Shown piece after piece: positions 18,715 to 27,658 of a stretch of 64,000 nucleotides of DNA. Position 1 is the stretch's first letter, and the number at the start of each line of letters is the position of its first letter. The notes below the pieces were generated by a model. It did no database searches. It was not told the origin of the DNA and worked only from the letters and a program-made list of their open reading frames with translations. The stretch is from NCBI GenBank assembly GCA_964449325.1, contig CAYUYJ010000011.1, forward strand, positions 39,031 through 103,030, read 5' to 3'. The position numbers were made by a program, and so were the translations under genes. Origin of the DNA: RGIG3002 sp964449325 (GTDB lineage: Bacteria; Bacillota; Clostridia; Lachnospirales; Lachnospiraceae).

Positions 18715-19641
18715 ATGGATAATCATTTAAATCTTTACTATATTTTTTATACTGCTGCAAGACACCAGAACATTTCTCTTGCAGCAAAGGAGCTTTTTAT
18801 CAGTCAGCCTGCCGTCAGCAAATCCATTTCCAAGCTGGAGGAAAGCTTAGATACAAAGCTTTTTGTCCGTAATTCAAAAGGGGTTCGTCTGACACCTAAC
18901 GGGGAACTGCTGTACCGACAGGCAGAAGCTGCTTTTCACGCTTTAAAATCCGGTGAAGAACAATTGAGCCGTAGAAAAGAACTGGGGATAGGTCAGCTTT
19001 CCATCGGTGTCAGCAATACATTATGTAAATATGTACTGCTTCCTTACTTAAAGGAATTTATTAAAGCTAATCCTCATATCCGAATTTCCATTGAATGTCA
19101 ATCCAGCTTTCACACCATTGATGCATTGAAAAACGGTTCCGTGGACATCGGATTAATCGGCGAACCAAGCGCTAACGGCATCCATACGGATATTTCGTTT
19201 TATCCGGTAACGGAAATTCAGGATGGTTTTGTAACCACCGAAAGTTATCTGGAAAATTTAAAGAAACGTGTTTTGGAAAAACCGGAGGATTCCTCAAAAC
19301 TTCTCTCCCATGCCACACTCATGCTGTTAGATAAAGATAATCTGACCAGACAGTACATGGATACCTACCTGAATAACTATGGTTTTTTGGACGTACAGAC
19401 CATTGAAGTTTCTTCCATGGATTTGCTGATTGATTTTGTAAAAATTGACCTTGGCATTGCCTGTGTCATTGAAGACTTTGTAAAAAAAGAATTGGAAGAC
19501 GGTACACTGCGCCGCTTTTCCATGCCCTTTACCATCCCAAAAAGAAAAATAGGATTCGCCTGCTTAAAGCAGACAAATCCTTCTTCCTGTGTGGATGAAT
19601 TTATACAATTCTTTCAAAAAGAACAATTTTGCTTCTTTTAA
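18715..19641 (+). CDS. LysR-family transcriptional regulator
   Basis: A 308-aa regulator, probably of leuCD. The N-terminal winged helix-turn-helix covers residues 1-60 (AARHQNISLAAKELFISQP then AVSKSISKLEESL), and the rest is the periplasmic-binding-like effector domain, beginning near LSIGVSNTLCKYVLLPYL. AAAGGAA lies 10 bases upstream of the ATG. It is divergent from leuCD across a 264-base region with a palindromic site. The effector is unknown; a leucine-pathway intermediate is an inference from context. Its stop overlaps the convergent small gene by 4 bases. Confidence 0.9.
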   Translation: MDNHLNLYYIFYTAARHQNISLAAKELFISQPAVSKSISKLEESLDTKLFVRNSKGVRLTPNGELLYRQAEAAFHALKSGEEQLSRRKELGIGQLSIGVSNTLCKYVLLPYLKEFIKANPHIRISIECQSSFHTIDALKNGSVDIGLIGEPSANGIHTDISFYPVTEIQDGFVTTESYLENLKKRVLEKPEDSSKLLSHATLMLLDKDNLTRQYMDTYLNNYGFLDVQTIEVSSMDLLIDFVKIDLGIACVIEDFVKKELEDGTLRRFSMPFTIPKRKIGFACLKQTNPSSCVDEFIQFFQKEQFCFF

Positions 19642-19865
19642 AACCAGATATAAATACAAAACAGAATGAACAGAAAAAACACAAGCAGGAAAATACCTCC
19701 CACTCCCAATGACAAAAGTAACGTACCACCCATCAGCTTGAAAGTCGCTTTTAAGGAAAGTGGCTCTTCAAGCTGCTTTTTTCCGGCAGGGGAAGCCTTC
19801 TTTTCTGTTTCCCTTTCCAACTCCGCTTCATAAATCTGTGTTAATTCATCCTTTTTTTCGTTCAT
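19638..19865 (-). CDS. Small single-pass membrane protein downstream of oppF
   Basis: A 75-aa protein of unknown family. The N-terminal half is highly charged (Glu/Lys-rich, about residues 1-40), and the C-terminal half is a strong hydrophobic segment (about residues 45-74) with little after it, so it is probably tail-anchored. AGGAG lies 8 bases before the ATG at 19865. It starts 11 bases after the oppF stop and is probably the last gene of the opp operon, suggesting an accessory role near the permease (inference only). Confidence 0.6.
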   Translation of the reverse strand: MNEKKDELTQIYEAELERETEKKASPAGKKQLEEPLSLKATFKLMGGTLLLSLGVGGIFLLVFFLFILFCIYIWF

Positions 19866-19876
19866 GCACACGGCTC

Positions 19877-20863
19877 CTATTTATCATCATACAAATGACA
19901 GCATACCTTATGACCGTTTCCCATATCCTTCATAACAGGCGCCTGTTTTTTACAGATTTCCATACATTCCTTACAACGGGTATGGAACTTACAGCCTGCA
20001 GGCGGATTTGCCGGAGAAGGAATACTTCCTTCCAGAATAATCCGGTCTAACTTAGCATCCGGATCCGGAATCGGAATCGCAGAAAACAATGCCTTCGTAT
20101 AGGGATGTAACGGTTCTTTGAAAATATCTGCCGTCTCTCCTGTTTCTACAAGACTTCCCAGATACATAACACCAACCGTATCGGAAATATGTTCTACAAC
20201 GGAAAGGTCATGAGAAATAAATAAATACGTCAAGTTATATTTTTCCTGTAAATCCTTTAACAGATTAATAATCTGCGCCTGAATGGAAACATCCAGTGCA
20301 GATACCGGCTCATCACACACGATAAATTCCGGATTTAAAGCAAGTGCTCTGGCAATACAGATACGCTGTCTCTGACCACCCGAAAACTCATGCGGATAAC
20401 GGTCTTTATGATACTCCTGTAATCCACAGGCATTCATAATACCGGAAATATAGGAATCCAACTCGTTTTTTGGAACCAGATTGTGCTCTCTGACCGCTTC
20501 GGTAATAATTTCTCCTACCGGTAGTCTGGGAGACAAACTGGAATACGGATCCTGAAAAATAATCTGCATTTTCGTACGCAAATGACGCAGTTCCTTTTTC
20601 GTCATTTTGCTGACATCCTGACCATTGAATATAATTTCACCATCCGTTTTGTCAAGCAATCTCAAAATGGTACGTCCCGTAGTAGATTTTCCGCAACCGG
20701 ATTCTCCAACCAAACCCATTGTTGTACCTCTTTTGAGGGAAAAGCTTACATCATCTACTGCTTTTACGACACCCTTTGTAGTACCAACAAAGTCACCTTT
20801 TATCGGAAAGTATTTCTTTAAATGGGATATTTCCAAAATGTTATCTGTTTTTGCCTGTTCCAT
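19877..20863 (-). CDS. oppF: Oligopeptide ABC transporter ATP-binding protein OppF
   Basis: A 328-aa ATPase of a peptide importer. Walker A is GESGCGKST, the Q-loop is IFQDPYSSLSPR, the signature is FSGGQRQR, Walker B is EFIVCDEPVSALD, and the switch His is in FISHDLSVVEH. The C-terminal oligopeptide-transporter domain includes PANPPAGCKFHTRCKECMEI, a Cys-rich region found in OppF/DppF. The start codon follows the oppD stop directly, and GGAG lies 12 bases upstream. Confidence 0.92.
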   Translation of the reverse strand: MEQAKTDNILEISHLKKYFPIKGDFVGTTKGVVKAVDDVSFSLKRGTTMGLVGESGCGKSTTGRTILRLLDKTDGEIIFNGQDVSKMTKKELRHLRTKMQIIFQDPYSSLSPRLPVGEIITEAVREHNLVPKNELDSYISGIMNACGLQEYHKDRYPHEFSGGQRQRICIARALALNPEFIVCDEPVSALDVSIQAQIINLLKDLQEKYNLTYLFISHDLSVVEHISDTVGVMYLGSLVETGETADIFKEPLHPYTKALFSAIPIPDPDAKLDRIILEGSIPSPANPPAGCKFHTRCKECMEICKKQAPVMKDMGNGHKVCCHLYDDK

Positions 20864-22030
20864 TTAATTATTCTCCTTTCCTTTGTTTTCTGCACAGCGG
20901 TAACAGCTTACCACATGCGTATCGGATAACGATATCGCTTCAGGGTAAGCGCCTTCACATCCTGCAACACACATTTCACAACGATCTTTAAAATAACAGT
21001 AATTCGGCATATCAACCGGATTCGGTACTTTACCGGGAATGCTGTATAAACGATCAACTTTTTTTCCTACTACCGGCTTGGAATTCATCAGTCCAATCGT
21101 ATAGGGATGTTGTGGGTTTTTGAAAATCTCTTCTACCGTACCCTTTTCCACAACCCGTCCGGCATACATAACAACCACATAATCTGCCATTTCCGCAATG
21201 ACACCTAAATCATGGGTAATCAACATAATGGAGCTGTTGATTTTGTCCTTTAATCCCCGCAACAAATCCAGAATCTGTGCTTGAATCGTTACATCCAACG
21301 CAGTAGTCGGTTCATCGGCAACAATCAGCTTCGGATTGCAGGCAAGTCCCATGGCAATCATAATACGTTGACGCATACCGCCGGAAAGTTCATGGGGATA
21401 CATCTTATAAACACCGTCTTTGTTGGCAATTCCAACAAGTTCCAGCATCTCCAGAGTACGTTTTTTTACTTCCTCCTTGGACATTGTCGGGTTGTGAAGC
21501 TTAATAACCTCGTCTACCTGATCACCGATACGGAATACGGGATTTAAGGAGGTCATAGGCTCCTGAAAAATCATAGACATATAGTTACCGCGAAGTTTCT
21601 GCATTTCGCTTGCCGGCGCCTTCACAACATCTATTACCTGTTCACCGGTATTAAAACGAATCTGTCCCTGCACGGTCTGTCCCTGTGGACGTTGTACAAG
21701 CTGGAGCATGGAAAGACTGGTTACGGATTTTCCGCAACCTGACTCGCCAACAATACCTACCGTTTTTCCTACCGGAACATCAAAGGAAACCCCATCTACT
21801 GCTTTTACCGTACCAATATCGGTAAAAAAGTACGTATGCACATCATCAAATTCCACAACATTTTCCGGATTTTTCATCTGTGTTATATATTCCGATTCGG
21901 GAATATTCTTCCGATTTCTCTGCTTTTCTATTTCCGAAGTGATTTTTCTGTTTTCCTTTGAAATCGCTCTGGATTCTTTTGCAGAGATATAATTTACATC
22001 TTTTTTTCTGCCATTTCCAAATAATGCCAT
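20864..22030 (-). CDS. oppD: Oligopeptide ABC transporter ATP-binding protein OppD
   Basis: A 388-aa ATPase partner of OppF. It has a charged N-terminal extension of about 55 residues (KESRAISKENRKITSEIEKQ) before the ABC domain. Walker A is GESGCGKSV, the signature is LSGGMRQRIMIAMGL, Walker B is LIVADEPTTALDV and the switch is ITHDLGVIAEMADY. The C-terminal oligo_HPY domain with Cys residues (YCYFKDRCEMC) follows. The N-terminal extension is unusual; standard OppD begins close to Walker A. Confidence 0.92.
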   Translation of the reverse strand: MALFGNGRKKDVNYISAKESRAISKENRKITSEIEKQRNRKNIPESEYITQMKNPENVVEFDDVHTYFFTDIGTVKAVDGVSFDVPVGKTVGIVGESGCGKSVTSLSMLQLVQRPQGQTVQGQIRFNTGEQVIDVVKAPASEMQKLRGNYMSMIFQEPMTSLNPVFRIGDQVDEVIKLHNPTMSKEEVKKRTLEMLELVGIANKDGVYKMYPHELSGGMRQRIMIAMGLACNPKLIVADEPTTALDVTIQAQILDLLRGLKDKINSSIMLITHDLGVIAEMADYVVVMYAGRVVEKGTVEEIFKNPQHPYTIGLMNSKPVVGKKVDRLYSIPGKVPNPVDMPNYCYFKDRCEMCVAGCEGAYPEAISLSDTHVVSCYRCAENKGKENN

Positions 22031-22047
22031 TTCTATCCCTGCCTTTC

Positions 22048-23796
22048 TTATCGTTTCATTTTCGGGTCAAATGCATCCCTGAGTCCGTCACCGACAAAGT
22101 TAAATCCAAGTACGGTGAGCAGAATCAGCATACCTGCCGGAATCCATACAAACCAGTAATTATTCATAACATAAATATCATTTACCGCATTAATAATATT
22201 ACCCCAGGAAGCATATGGATATTTTACTCCTAATCCCAAGAAGCTTAAGGTTGCCTCCGAAAGAATTACATTACCTAAATCCATGGTTGCAATAACAATA
22301 AGCTGTGGAACAACGTTCGGAATTAAGTGTTTGAAAATACGGTGCACGGTACGGATACCGGTTGCTTCTGCAGCAATCATAAATTCCTGTTCCCGCAAGG
22401 ACAAAATCTGTCCACGCACCATTCTTGCAACACTTGGCCAGCTTAATACACCAAGAATAATACAAAGCATATAGATACGGATACGACCATCCAGTTTATA
22501 GTAATCCATAATAGAGCCTAAAATAATATAAAGCGGCATGGAAGGAATACACTGAATAATCTCCACCAGACGCATCAAAATGTTATCTACCCATTTTCCG
22601 AAATAACCGGCAACACCACCGATAATAATACCAATAACGATTTCAATGATAACGACTACAAACCCAATCATCAAAGAAATCCTGCCGCCGTACATCAGGC
22701 GGGTCAAAACATCCATGCCGTTACCGTCTGTTCCTATCCAATGCGTTTTGGAAGGTGACTCAAAAACGGAGTTTACGGAAATAGTCTGGTATCTTCTAAT
22801 CGTATATTGTTCGTTTTTACGCTCTAATTTATAGGTTTCTTCTTCTCCGGCTTCATTCATGTAAACAAATTCGTTTTGGTCATCTGCAATGGCATTTGTC
22901 ACTGCCTGTTTAAAGTCTACCGATAAAAATTCTCCGCTTCCCAAAGCACTGATTGCCATATTAGAAAGACTTGCATACTCTGCACCGTCTTTCGTAAAGA
23001 AAATTGCACTTTCTGACTCCGTGTCATATTCCACCTTGTAAGTAGTTCCGTCAGCGGAAAAGCTGTTCTGTTTTTCGTTCATGGCAAGCTCTGCCTGATA
23101 ACGAAACTCATAGGAAAGTTTTGTATCTGCGCTGTACGTATTGAAAATCTTTTTTGTAGCAATAGCAAGCTCTCTATTCTGAGCCAGCGTATAGAATTTT
23201 CCGCTTCGGTAAACACGATACTTACTTCCCTCTGCTTCAAATTCCTCTTCTCCTGCTTCCATTGCCTTCTTGCAGGCATCCTTTACCGTATCCGAAAGAC
23301 TGCCCTCTGTCGTTTCTTTAAAAGTATACTTTCCTTTTAAAGCTGTCACCTCAGCAATTTCGGAAAGTCCGAAAATCCGGTAAAAATCTTCCCCGTCTTT
23401 TACTAATGTATATTCTAAGTCCTTTACCACAAAACTATCTTCGCCTTTATTGACAGCCAGAATAAATTGTGCGCTTGCGGTAGGGGGTAAAGTAACTCCA
23501 TCCGCATTTATATACAGAAAATCTTTATTGACTGTTGCACCTGCATAGTCTTTTAATGCTGTTTCTGTAGTACGAAAAACTTCTGTTTCTCCATAAGGAC
23601 TAAGTAATCCTCCTACAAAAGAAAACAAAAACATGATAACCAAAATAGCAAGACCGATAATTGCTAATTTATTTCTGAAAAAACGTTTCACAACAAGCAT
23701 GGACGGAGATAATACTCGAACACGCTGCTCATCATCCAATGCCATAGACTGACTGATGTGTTTATTTTCTGCATTATTAGATTCTAATTCTGCCAT
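22048..23796 (-). CDS. oppC: Oligopeptide ABC transporter permease OppC with large repeat-containing insertion
   Basis: A 582-aa permease, nearly twice the usual 300 aa. After a cytoplasmic N-terminus and the first membrane helix (about residues 43-65), an extracytoplasmic region of about 280 residues (70-345) is inserted. The normal permease then resumes at THWIGTDGNGMDVLTRL with five more helices and the EAA loop AAEATGIRTVHRIFKHLIPN. The insertion seems to hold four related units of 40-55 residues (about 112-150, 174-214, 234-286, 297-342), each with an Ala/Lys helix, then F..., then G..Y.V/L strands. GGAG is 7 bases before the ATG. It sits between oppB and oppD. Confidence 0.9.
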   Translation of the reverse strand: MAELESNNAENKHISQSMALDDEQRVRVLSPSMLVVKRFFRNKLAIIGLAILVIMFLFSFVGGLLSPYGETEVFRTTETALKDYAGATVNKDFLYINADGVTLPPTASAQFILAVNKGEDSFVVKDLEYTLVKDGEDFYRIFGLSEIAEVTALKGKYTFKETTEGSLSDTVKDACKKAMEAGEEEFEAEGSKYRVYRSGKFYTLAQNRELAIATKKIFNTYSADTKLSYEFRYQAELAMNEKQNSFSADGTTYKVEYDTESESAIFFTKDGAEYASLSNMAISALGSGEFLSVDFKQAVTNAIADDQNEFVYMNEAGEEETYKLERKNEQYTIRRYQTISVNSVFESPSKTHWIGTDGNGMDVLTRLMYGGRISLMIGFVVVIIEIVIGIIIGGVAGYFGKWVDNILMRLVEIIQCIPSMPLYIILGSIMDYYKLDGRIRIYMLCIILGVLSWPSVARMVRGQILSLREQEFMIAAEATGIRTVHRIFKHLIPNVVPQLIVIATMDLGNVILSEATLSFLGLGVKYPYASWGNIINAVNDIYVMNNYWFVWIPAGMLILLTVLGFNFVGDGLRDAFDPKMKR

Positions 23797-23809
23797 GATT
23801 ATCTCCTTT

Positions 23810-24796
23810 CTAATTGATTCTTACTCTGGGATCTACTACTGCATACAAAATATCTGCAATCAGGTTTCCGAGCAATACTAAAATAGCTAAAAATAACATA
23901 TAAAACATAGAAAACGGAATGTCACCGTTTACCATAGACTGATAGGATGTGTATCCGATTCCCGGAATCTGGAATAACGTTTCCGTAATCAGCGCACCAC
24001 CAAACAAACTTGGAACAGAAGCACCAAGCAAGGTAATAATCGGAATTAATGTATTACGGAATGCATGATGATTAATAACCTTATTTTCCGGAAGTCCTTT
24101 CGCACGTGCCGTACGGATAAAGTCAGAGTTTAATACCTCCAACATATTGGTTCTCGTATATCGCATCAAACTACCGATACTTACAATGGTCAAGGTAATA
24201 ACAGGCAGTATCATGTGCTGCGCCATATCCAGTATCTGTCCGACAGGACCATAGGTTTCATGCATACGTCCAACAATACCGTACAAATCCACCCAGCCTA
24301 ATTTTACGGAAAAGACATATTTTAAGATGGTGGCGAAAAAGAAAGAAGGAAGGGAAATACCTACCAAAGCTACTACCGTCACGGTATAGTCAATTTTGCT
24401 GTACTGCTTTCTGGCAGCAATAATACCTGCCGGAATCGCAATCAAAATTTCTAAAATAAAGGATGCAGCAGATAACGCAAAGGAATACCAAATGACATCC
24501 TTGAACTTTTCAATAACCGGCTTGTTCCACTGCCAGGAATCTCCAAAATCACCGGTTACGGCATTTCCAAGCCATTGTACATATCCCGGGATAATTCCCT
24601 TGTCCAGACCATATGCTTTTTCTAACTGCTCCAGCAGTTCACTGTAACTCTTTGAGCCCGGCTGCTGTGCCATGGTTCTTGCCTTTGTTTCTACATAGGA
24701 AGAAGGCAGACAACGCATAACCGAATAAATTATCAGCCCCACAAAGAAAAGAATAATGACACTCTGCAAAAGTCTCTTTGCCAAAAATTTCTTCAT
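23810..24796 (-). CDS. oppB: Oligopeptide ABC transporter permease OppB
   Basis: A 328-aa permease with six predicted membrane helices. The N-terminal helix is IILFFVGLIIYSVMRCLP, and the EAA loop is TARAKGLPENKVINHHAFRN. The PGIGYTSYQSMVNGDIP block near the C-terminus is typical of OppB/DppB. AGGAG lies 8 bases before the ATG. A stem-loop (24986-25015) separates it from oppA. Confidence 0.92.
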   Translation of the reverse strand: MKKFLAKRLLQSVIILFFVGLIIYSVMRCLPSSYVETKARTMAQQPGSKSYSELLEQLEKAYGLDKGIIPGYVQWLGNAVTGDFGDSWQWNKPVIEKFKDVIWYSFALSAASFILEILIAIPAGIIAARKQYSKIDYTVTVVALVGISLPSFFFATILKYVFSVKLGWVDLYGIVGRMHETYGPVGQILDMAQHMILPVITLTIVSIGSLMRYTRTNMLEVLNSDFIRTARAKGLPENKVINHHAFRNTLIPIITLLGASVPSLFGGALITETLFQIPGIGYTSYQSMVNGDIPFSMFYMLFLAILVLLGNLIADILYAVVDPRVRIN

Positions 24797-24985
24797 TACC
24801 CATCACTCCTGATTGTTTTTTCTTTCATTCATAATCTATAATCAAATACCTTCCATCCTGCTTTACCAAGAAAACGGTATCTATTATCCGACTTTAAAAC
24901 GACATTTTACCAAAAAAGCTGCCGCAACTTTATCTGTCCTGCTTATTTCTTTTCATAGCCCTCTAAAGGTTTTCGTTTATACATA

Positions 24986-25015
24986 CTTTGAGCCCATCAT
25001 CCGGTGGGCTCAAAG
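24986..25015 (-). terminator. Intercistronic stem-loop between oppA and oppB
   Basis: Perfect arms CTTTGAGCCCA and TGGGCTCAAAG (24986-24996, 25005-25015) with an 8-base loop. On the minus strand the following bases (TATGTATAAACG) are not a strong U-tract, so this may be a partial terminator or an RNA-stabilising hairpin that lets oppA exceed oppBCDF in expression. Confidence 0.6.
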
Positions 25016-25066
25016 CACATAACTGTTCAAAGTTTCCAAACAAAATGAGATGCTTCAAACTGTTGT

Positions 25067-27421
25067 TTAGTTCATTTCCATGTTTTCTACTTCATAATAC
25101 CATGGATAGAATGTTGTCTGATCCGGTGTAATTGTATCCGCTTTGATACGTTCCGTACTAAAGATCATACAATCCTGTCTCTGATATACCGGAATTTCTA
25201 CTGCCCAGTCGATAACAATATCCAAACACTGTTTGTAAACAGATTTTCTGTAAGCCTGATCAGCACTTGTTCTTGCATCCATAATAAGAGTATCAAGGTC
25301 AGCATCTGCAATGTGGTAATGGTTGGAATCTGTACCGCCCATACCTTCTACGTTGTTGGAGTGATATACCTGATACATATCCGGGTCAAGAGTTGCCTGC
25401 CATGCAGCACACCACATATCAACGGTACCTGCATCCAGACCGGACCATAACTGGGATGTATCGGTTAAGTCATTGATTGTTAATGTAAAGCCGATAGACT
25501 CCAATGCAGCTTTTGCATCTGTTAAAATACCGAAGGAAGGATGGTCACCTGTACCATCTGCACCAATCCAGATTTCATATTCCATAGCTGCACCTTCCGG
25601 AGCTGCTGTAACCTTACCGTCTGCTACTGTATAACCTGCTGCTTCAAGGTATCCCAAAGTAGCCTGTAAAGCTGCTGCATATTTATCTTCTTCGGACATA
25701 CCATCTGTATAAATCGGATTACCGTCTACATCTACAGAGAAAGCTACCTGATAATCTGCATCAGATTTCTGAGGTGCTGCCCATGATGTATTGGAAATCG
25801 GATAGTTGATAACGCTTGCTGCATCACCATAATACGTATCAATAGTTACATCTCTGTATACAGAAATAATGGTTGCCAAAGCTGTTCTTAAGTTTTTGGA
25901 AGCTTCGGAATCTTTTTCGCCTCCAACACAAATTCTGTCAGCATTAAGACCGATATAACCATATCCTCTGTAGTCTGTTAAACGGGTGTCAATTACGTCA
26001 CCTGTTAATTCACCGTTTGTATTAATTCCTCTAATCTGCTCTAAGTTTGCTTTACTTGCAGTAGGACCGGCAGCATCCAGAGTTCCCTGCTGTACAGCCG
26101 GAATCTTATCTGCTTCTGTCGTTTCTTTCCACTGCATACTCTTAATCTTTGGTGCACCTTTGAAGTAATTTTCATTTGCTTCCAGATAAACAATTTTGTT
26201 TTCATATTTTACATATTTGTAAGGACCTGCACCAAGCGGTGTTGTATCTTTTGCATGAACGGAAGAAAGATCACCGCGGGTAAATCCAAACTGGTTATTA
26301 TCATAATCATAAAGAGAAGTATCTCCGTAATAATGAAGCGGTGCAATCAAAATATTTGAAATATTATAAACTGCTGTTGCATCAAAGCCGTTTGTAATAA
26401 CCTGGAATTCATAATCACCAAGCTTCTGAATACCTTCGATGTTTGCAACATCTTCACCTTCTCCGGCTGCTTTCTTCTGCTCAACAATACAGTTTTCTGC
26501 CAAAGCAGTTACATCTGCATCAAAATAAGCTTCATCTCCTGCGTATGCAGCACCGAGAGATGCCACATCAGAACCATACTGAGCAATGATATCAGCAATA
26601 ATGGTGTCTTTGTCTTTCCCTTCAGCAGAATAATCTGCATCCAGAGAGTAGAATCCTACGAAACATGCTTCCTGAGAATCAAAATCATAATCAGCAAATA
26701 CATCGCCGCACCAGTCAAATTCACTGGTAAGAATCGGAGCAATCACCTTTTCGTTAATCTGTGTTGCCAGTTCTTTCGGCATTTCTTTCACTAATGCTGC
26801 AACCTCTTCTGCTGTAATGCTTTCTGCGACAGAGCTGTTTGCACGATAGTTTTTCATACCTTTAATCGGTGTGGAATAAAGAGTAAGTCCTCCGTCATAG
26901 GAAGGATCAGATAATACATAATAAGTAAAAATAACATCATCAGCCGTAAGCGGTGTTCCGTCACTGAATACAACGTCATCACGAAGCTTGAAATGATAAA
27001 TGGTTTCGTCTGCTGCTTCATCTATGGTTACATCCATATCTGCAACACCTGTGTAAGTATAGTCTGTACCATTGTAGCTTCTTGTCTCACCCTCGATACC
27101 CTTTTCGATAAGAGCACCTGCACGGTCAGGTAATACGAGATAAAGCTGTGTCAAATCAACAATTTCCTGATCCGGTACGGAATCTGCAAAAAACGGGGTG
27201 AATTTTTCACTAAAGTTTGCTTCACCCATAACTAATGGTGTGTCACTTCCTTCTGTAGAAGCGCTTTCAGTAGATGCTTCTGCAGAAGCATCTGTAGAAA
27301 CTTCAGTAGAAGTTTCTGTACTTGGTGTAGTTTCTTCTTTACTTCCGCAGGCTGTCAAGGTACTTGCAACCATAACGCCAGCCAGTAAAAGGGAAAGAAA
27401 CTTGCTGGAACTTCTTTTCAT
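25067..27421 (-). CDS. oppA: Oligopeptide-binding lipoprotein OppA (SBP family 5), enlarged
   Basis: A 784-aa extracellular substrate-binding lipoprotein for the Opp importer. The signal peptide ends in a lipobox, STLTAC, with Cys25 as the lipidated residue, then a Ser/Thr/Glu-rich linker of about 35 residues leads to the SBP_bac_5 fold. Family blocks include IYHFKLRDDVVFSDGTPLTA, TPLGAGPYKYVKYE and VDMWCAAWQATLDPDMY. It is well over the 520-600 aa usual for OppA; an insertion rich in acidic residues at about 190-310 explains much of this. AAGGAGG lies 7 bases before the ATG. It is the first gene of the opp set and has its own promoter. Confidence 0.92.
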   Translation of the reverse strand: MKRSSSKFLSLLLAGVMVASTLTACGSKEETTPSTETSTEVSTDASAEASTESASTEGSDTPLVMGEANFSEKFTPFFADSVPDQEIVDLTQLYLVLPDRAGALIEKGIEGETRSYNGTDYTYTGVADMDVTIDEAADETIYHFKLRDDVVFSDGTPLTADDVIFTYYVLSDPSYDGGLTLYSTPIKGMKNYRANSSVAESITAEEVAALVKEMPKELATQINEKVIAPILTSEFDWCGDVFADYDFDSQEACFVGFYSLDADYSAEGKDKDTIIADIIAQYGSDVASLGAAYAGDEAYFDADVTALAENCIVEQKKAAGEGEDVANIEGIQKLGDYEFQVITNGFDATAVYNISNILIAPLHYYGDTSLYDYDNNQFGFTRGDLSSVHAKDTTPLGAGPYKYVKYENKIVYLEANENYFKGAPKIKSMQWKETTEADKIPAVQQGTLDAAGPTASKANLEQIRGINTNGELTGDVIDTRLTDYRGYGYIGLNADRICVGGEKDSEASKNLRTALATIISVYRDVTIDTYYGDAASVINYPISNTSWAAPQKSDADYQVAFSVDVDGNPIYTDGMSEEDKYAAALQATLGYLEAAGYTVADGKVTAAPEGAAMEYEIWIGADGTGDHPSFGILTDAKAALESIGFTLTINDLTDTSQLWSGLDAGTVDMWCAAWQATLDPDMYQVYHSNNVEGMGGTDSNHYHIADADLDTLIMDARTSADQAYRKSVYKQCLDIVIDWAVEIPVYQRQDCMIFSTERIKADTITPDQTTFYPWYYEVENMEMN
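27272..27317. repeat. Tandem hairpin-forming repeats in the oppA linker
   Basis: A 22-base perfect palindrome at 27272-27293 (centre CTGCAG) and a second inverted repeat at 27296-27317 (AGAAACTTC / GAAGTTTCT, 4-base loop). Both lie in the part of oppA coding the Ser/Thr/Glu linker and share the GTAGAAG-type unit. Confidence 0.6.
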
Positions 27422-27516
27422 AATAGTCCTCCTTATAATAATATATTTCCATAAAATCCGGAGTAAAAATATAAATCAAGCAAAAAAGCAAAGATTATTG
27501 CCCGGATTTAAGTGGC

Positions 27517-27545
27517 ATTGTAACACAAATATAAATTCAGCACAA
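27517..27545 (-). promoter_or_regulatory. Candidate promoter of oppA
   Basis: On the minus strand TTGTGC (27540-27545) and TACAAT (27517-27522) with a 17-base spacer, about 95 bases upstream of the start codon in an A+T-rich leader. Confidence 0.45.
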
Positions 27546-27636
27546 TAGCTGTTTTCCTGTCAATTTCTGCATAAAATATAGTTATTTTTAATAATATTCA
27601 TTTTTTTTGATAAAATATTAGAAAAAAAACTATTTT

Positions 27637-27658
27637 GAATAATTGTATACAATTATTC
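27637..27658. promoter_or_regulatory. 22-base perfect palindrome at the 3' end of the neighbouring gene
   Basis: GAATAATTGTATACAATTATTC reads the same on both strands without a loop; I give it as two arms of 11 bases, GAATAATTGTA and its complement. It contains the stop codon of the 27653 gene. It could be an operator for oppA or a terminator stem, as a T8 tract follows six bases later on the minus strand. Confidence 0.5.

Noticed and set aside
22750..23600. OppC insertion as a fusion with an unrelated gene or frameshift artefact.
   Set aside because: The reading frame is continuous, in-frame on both sides, and the insert has repeated structure typical of a real domain.
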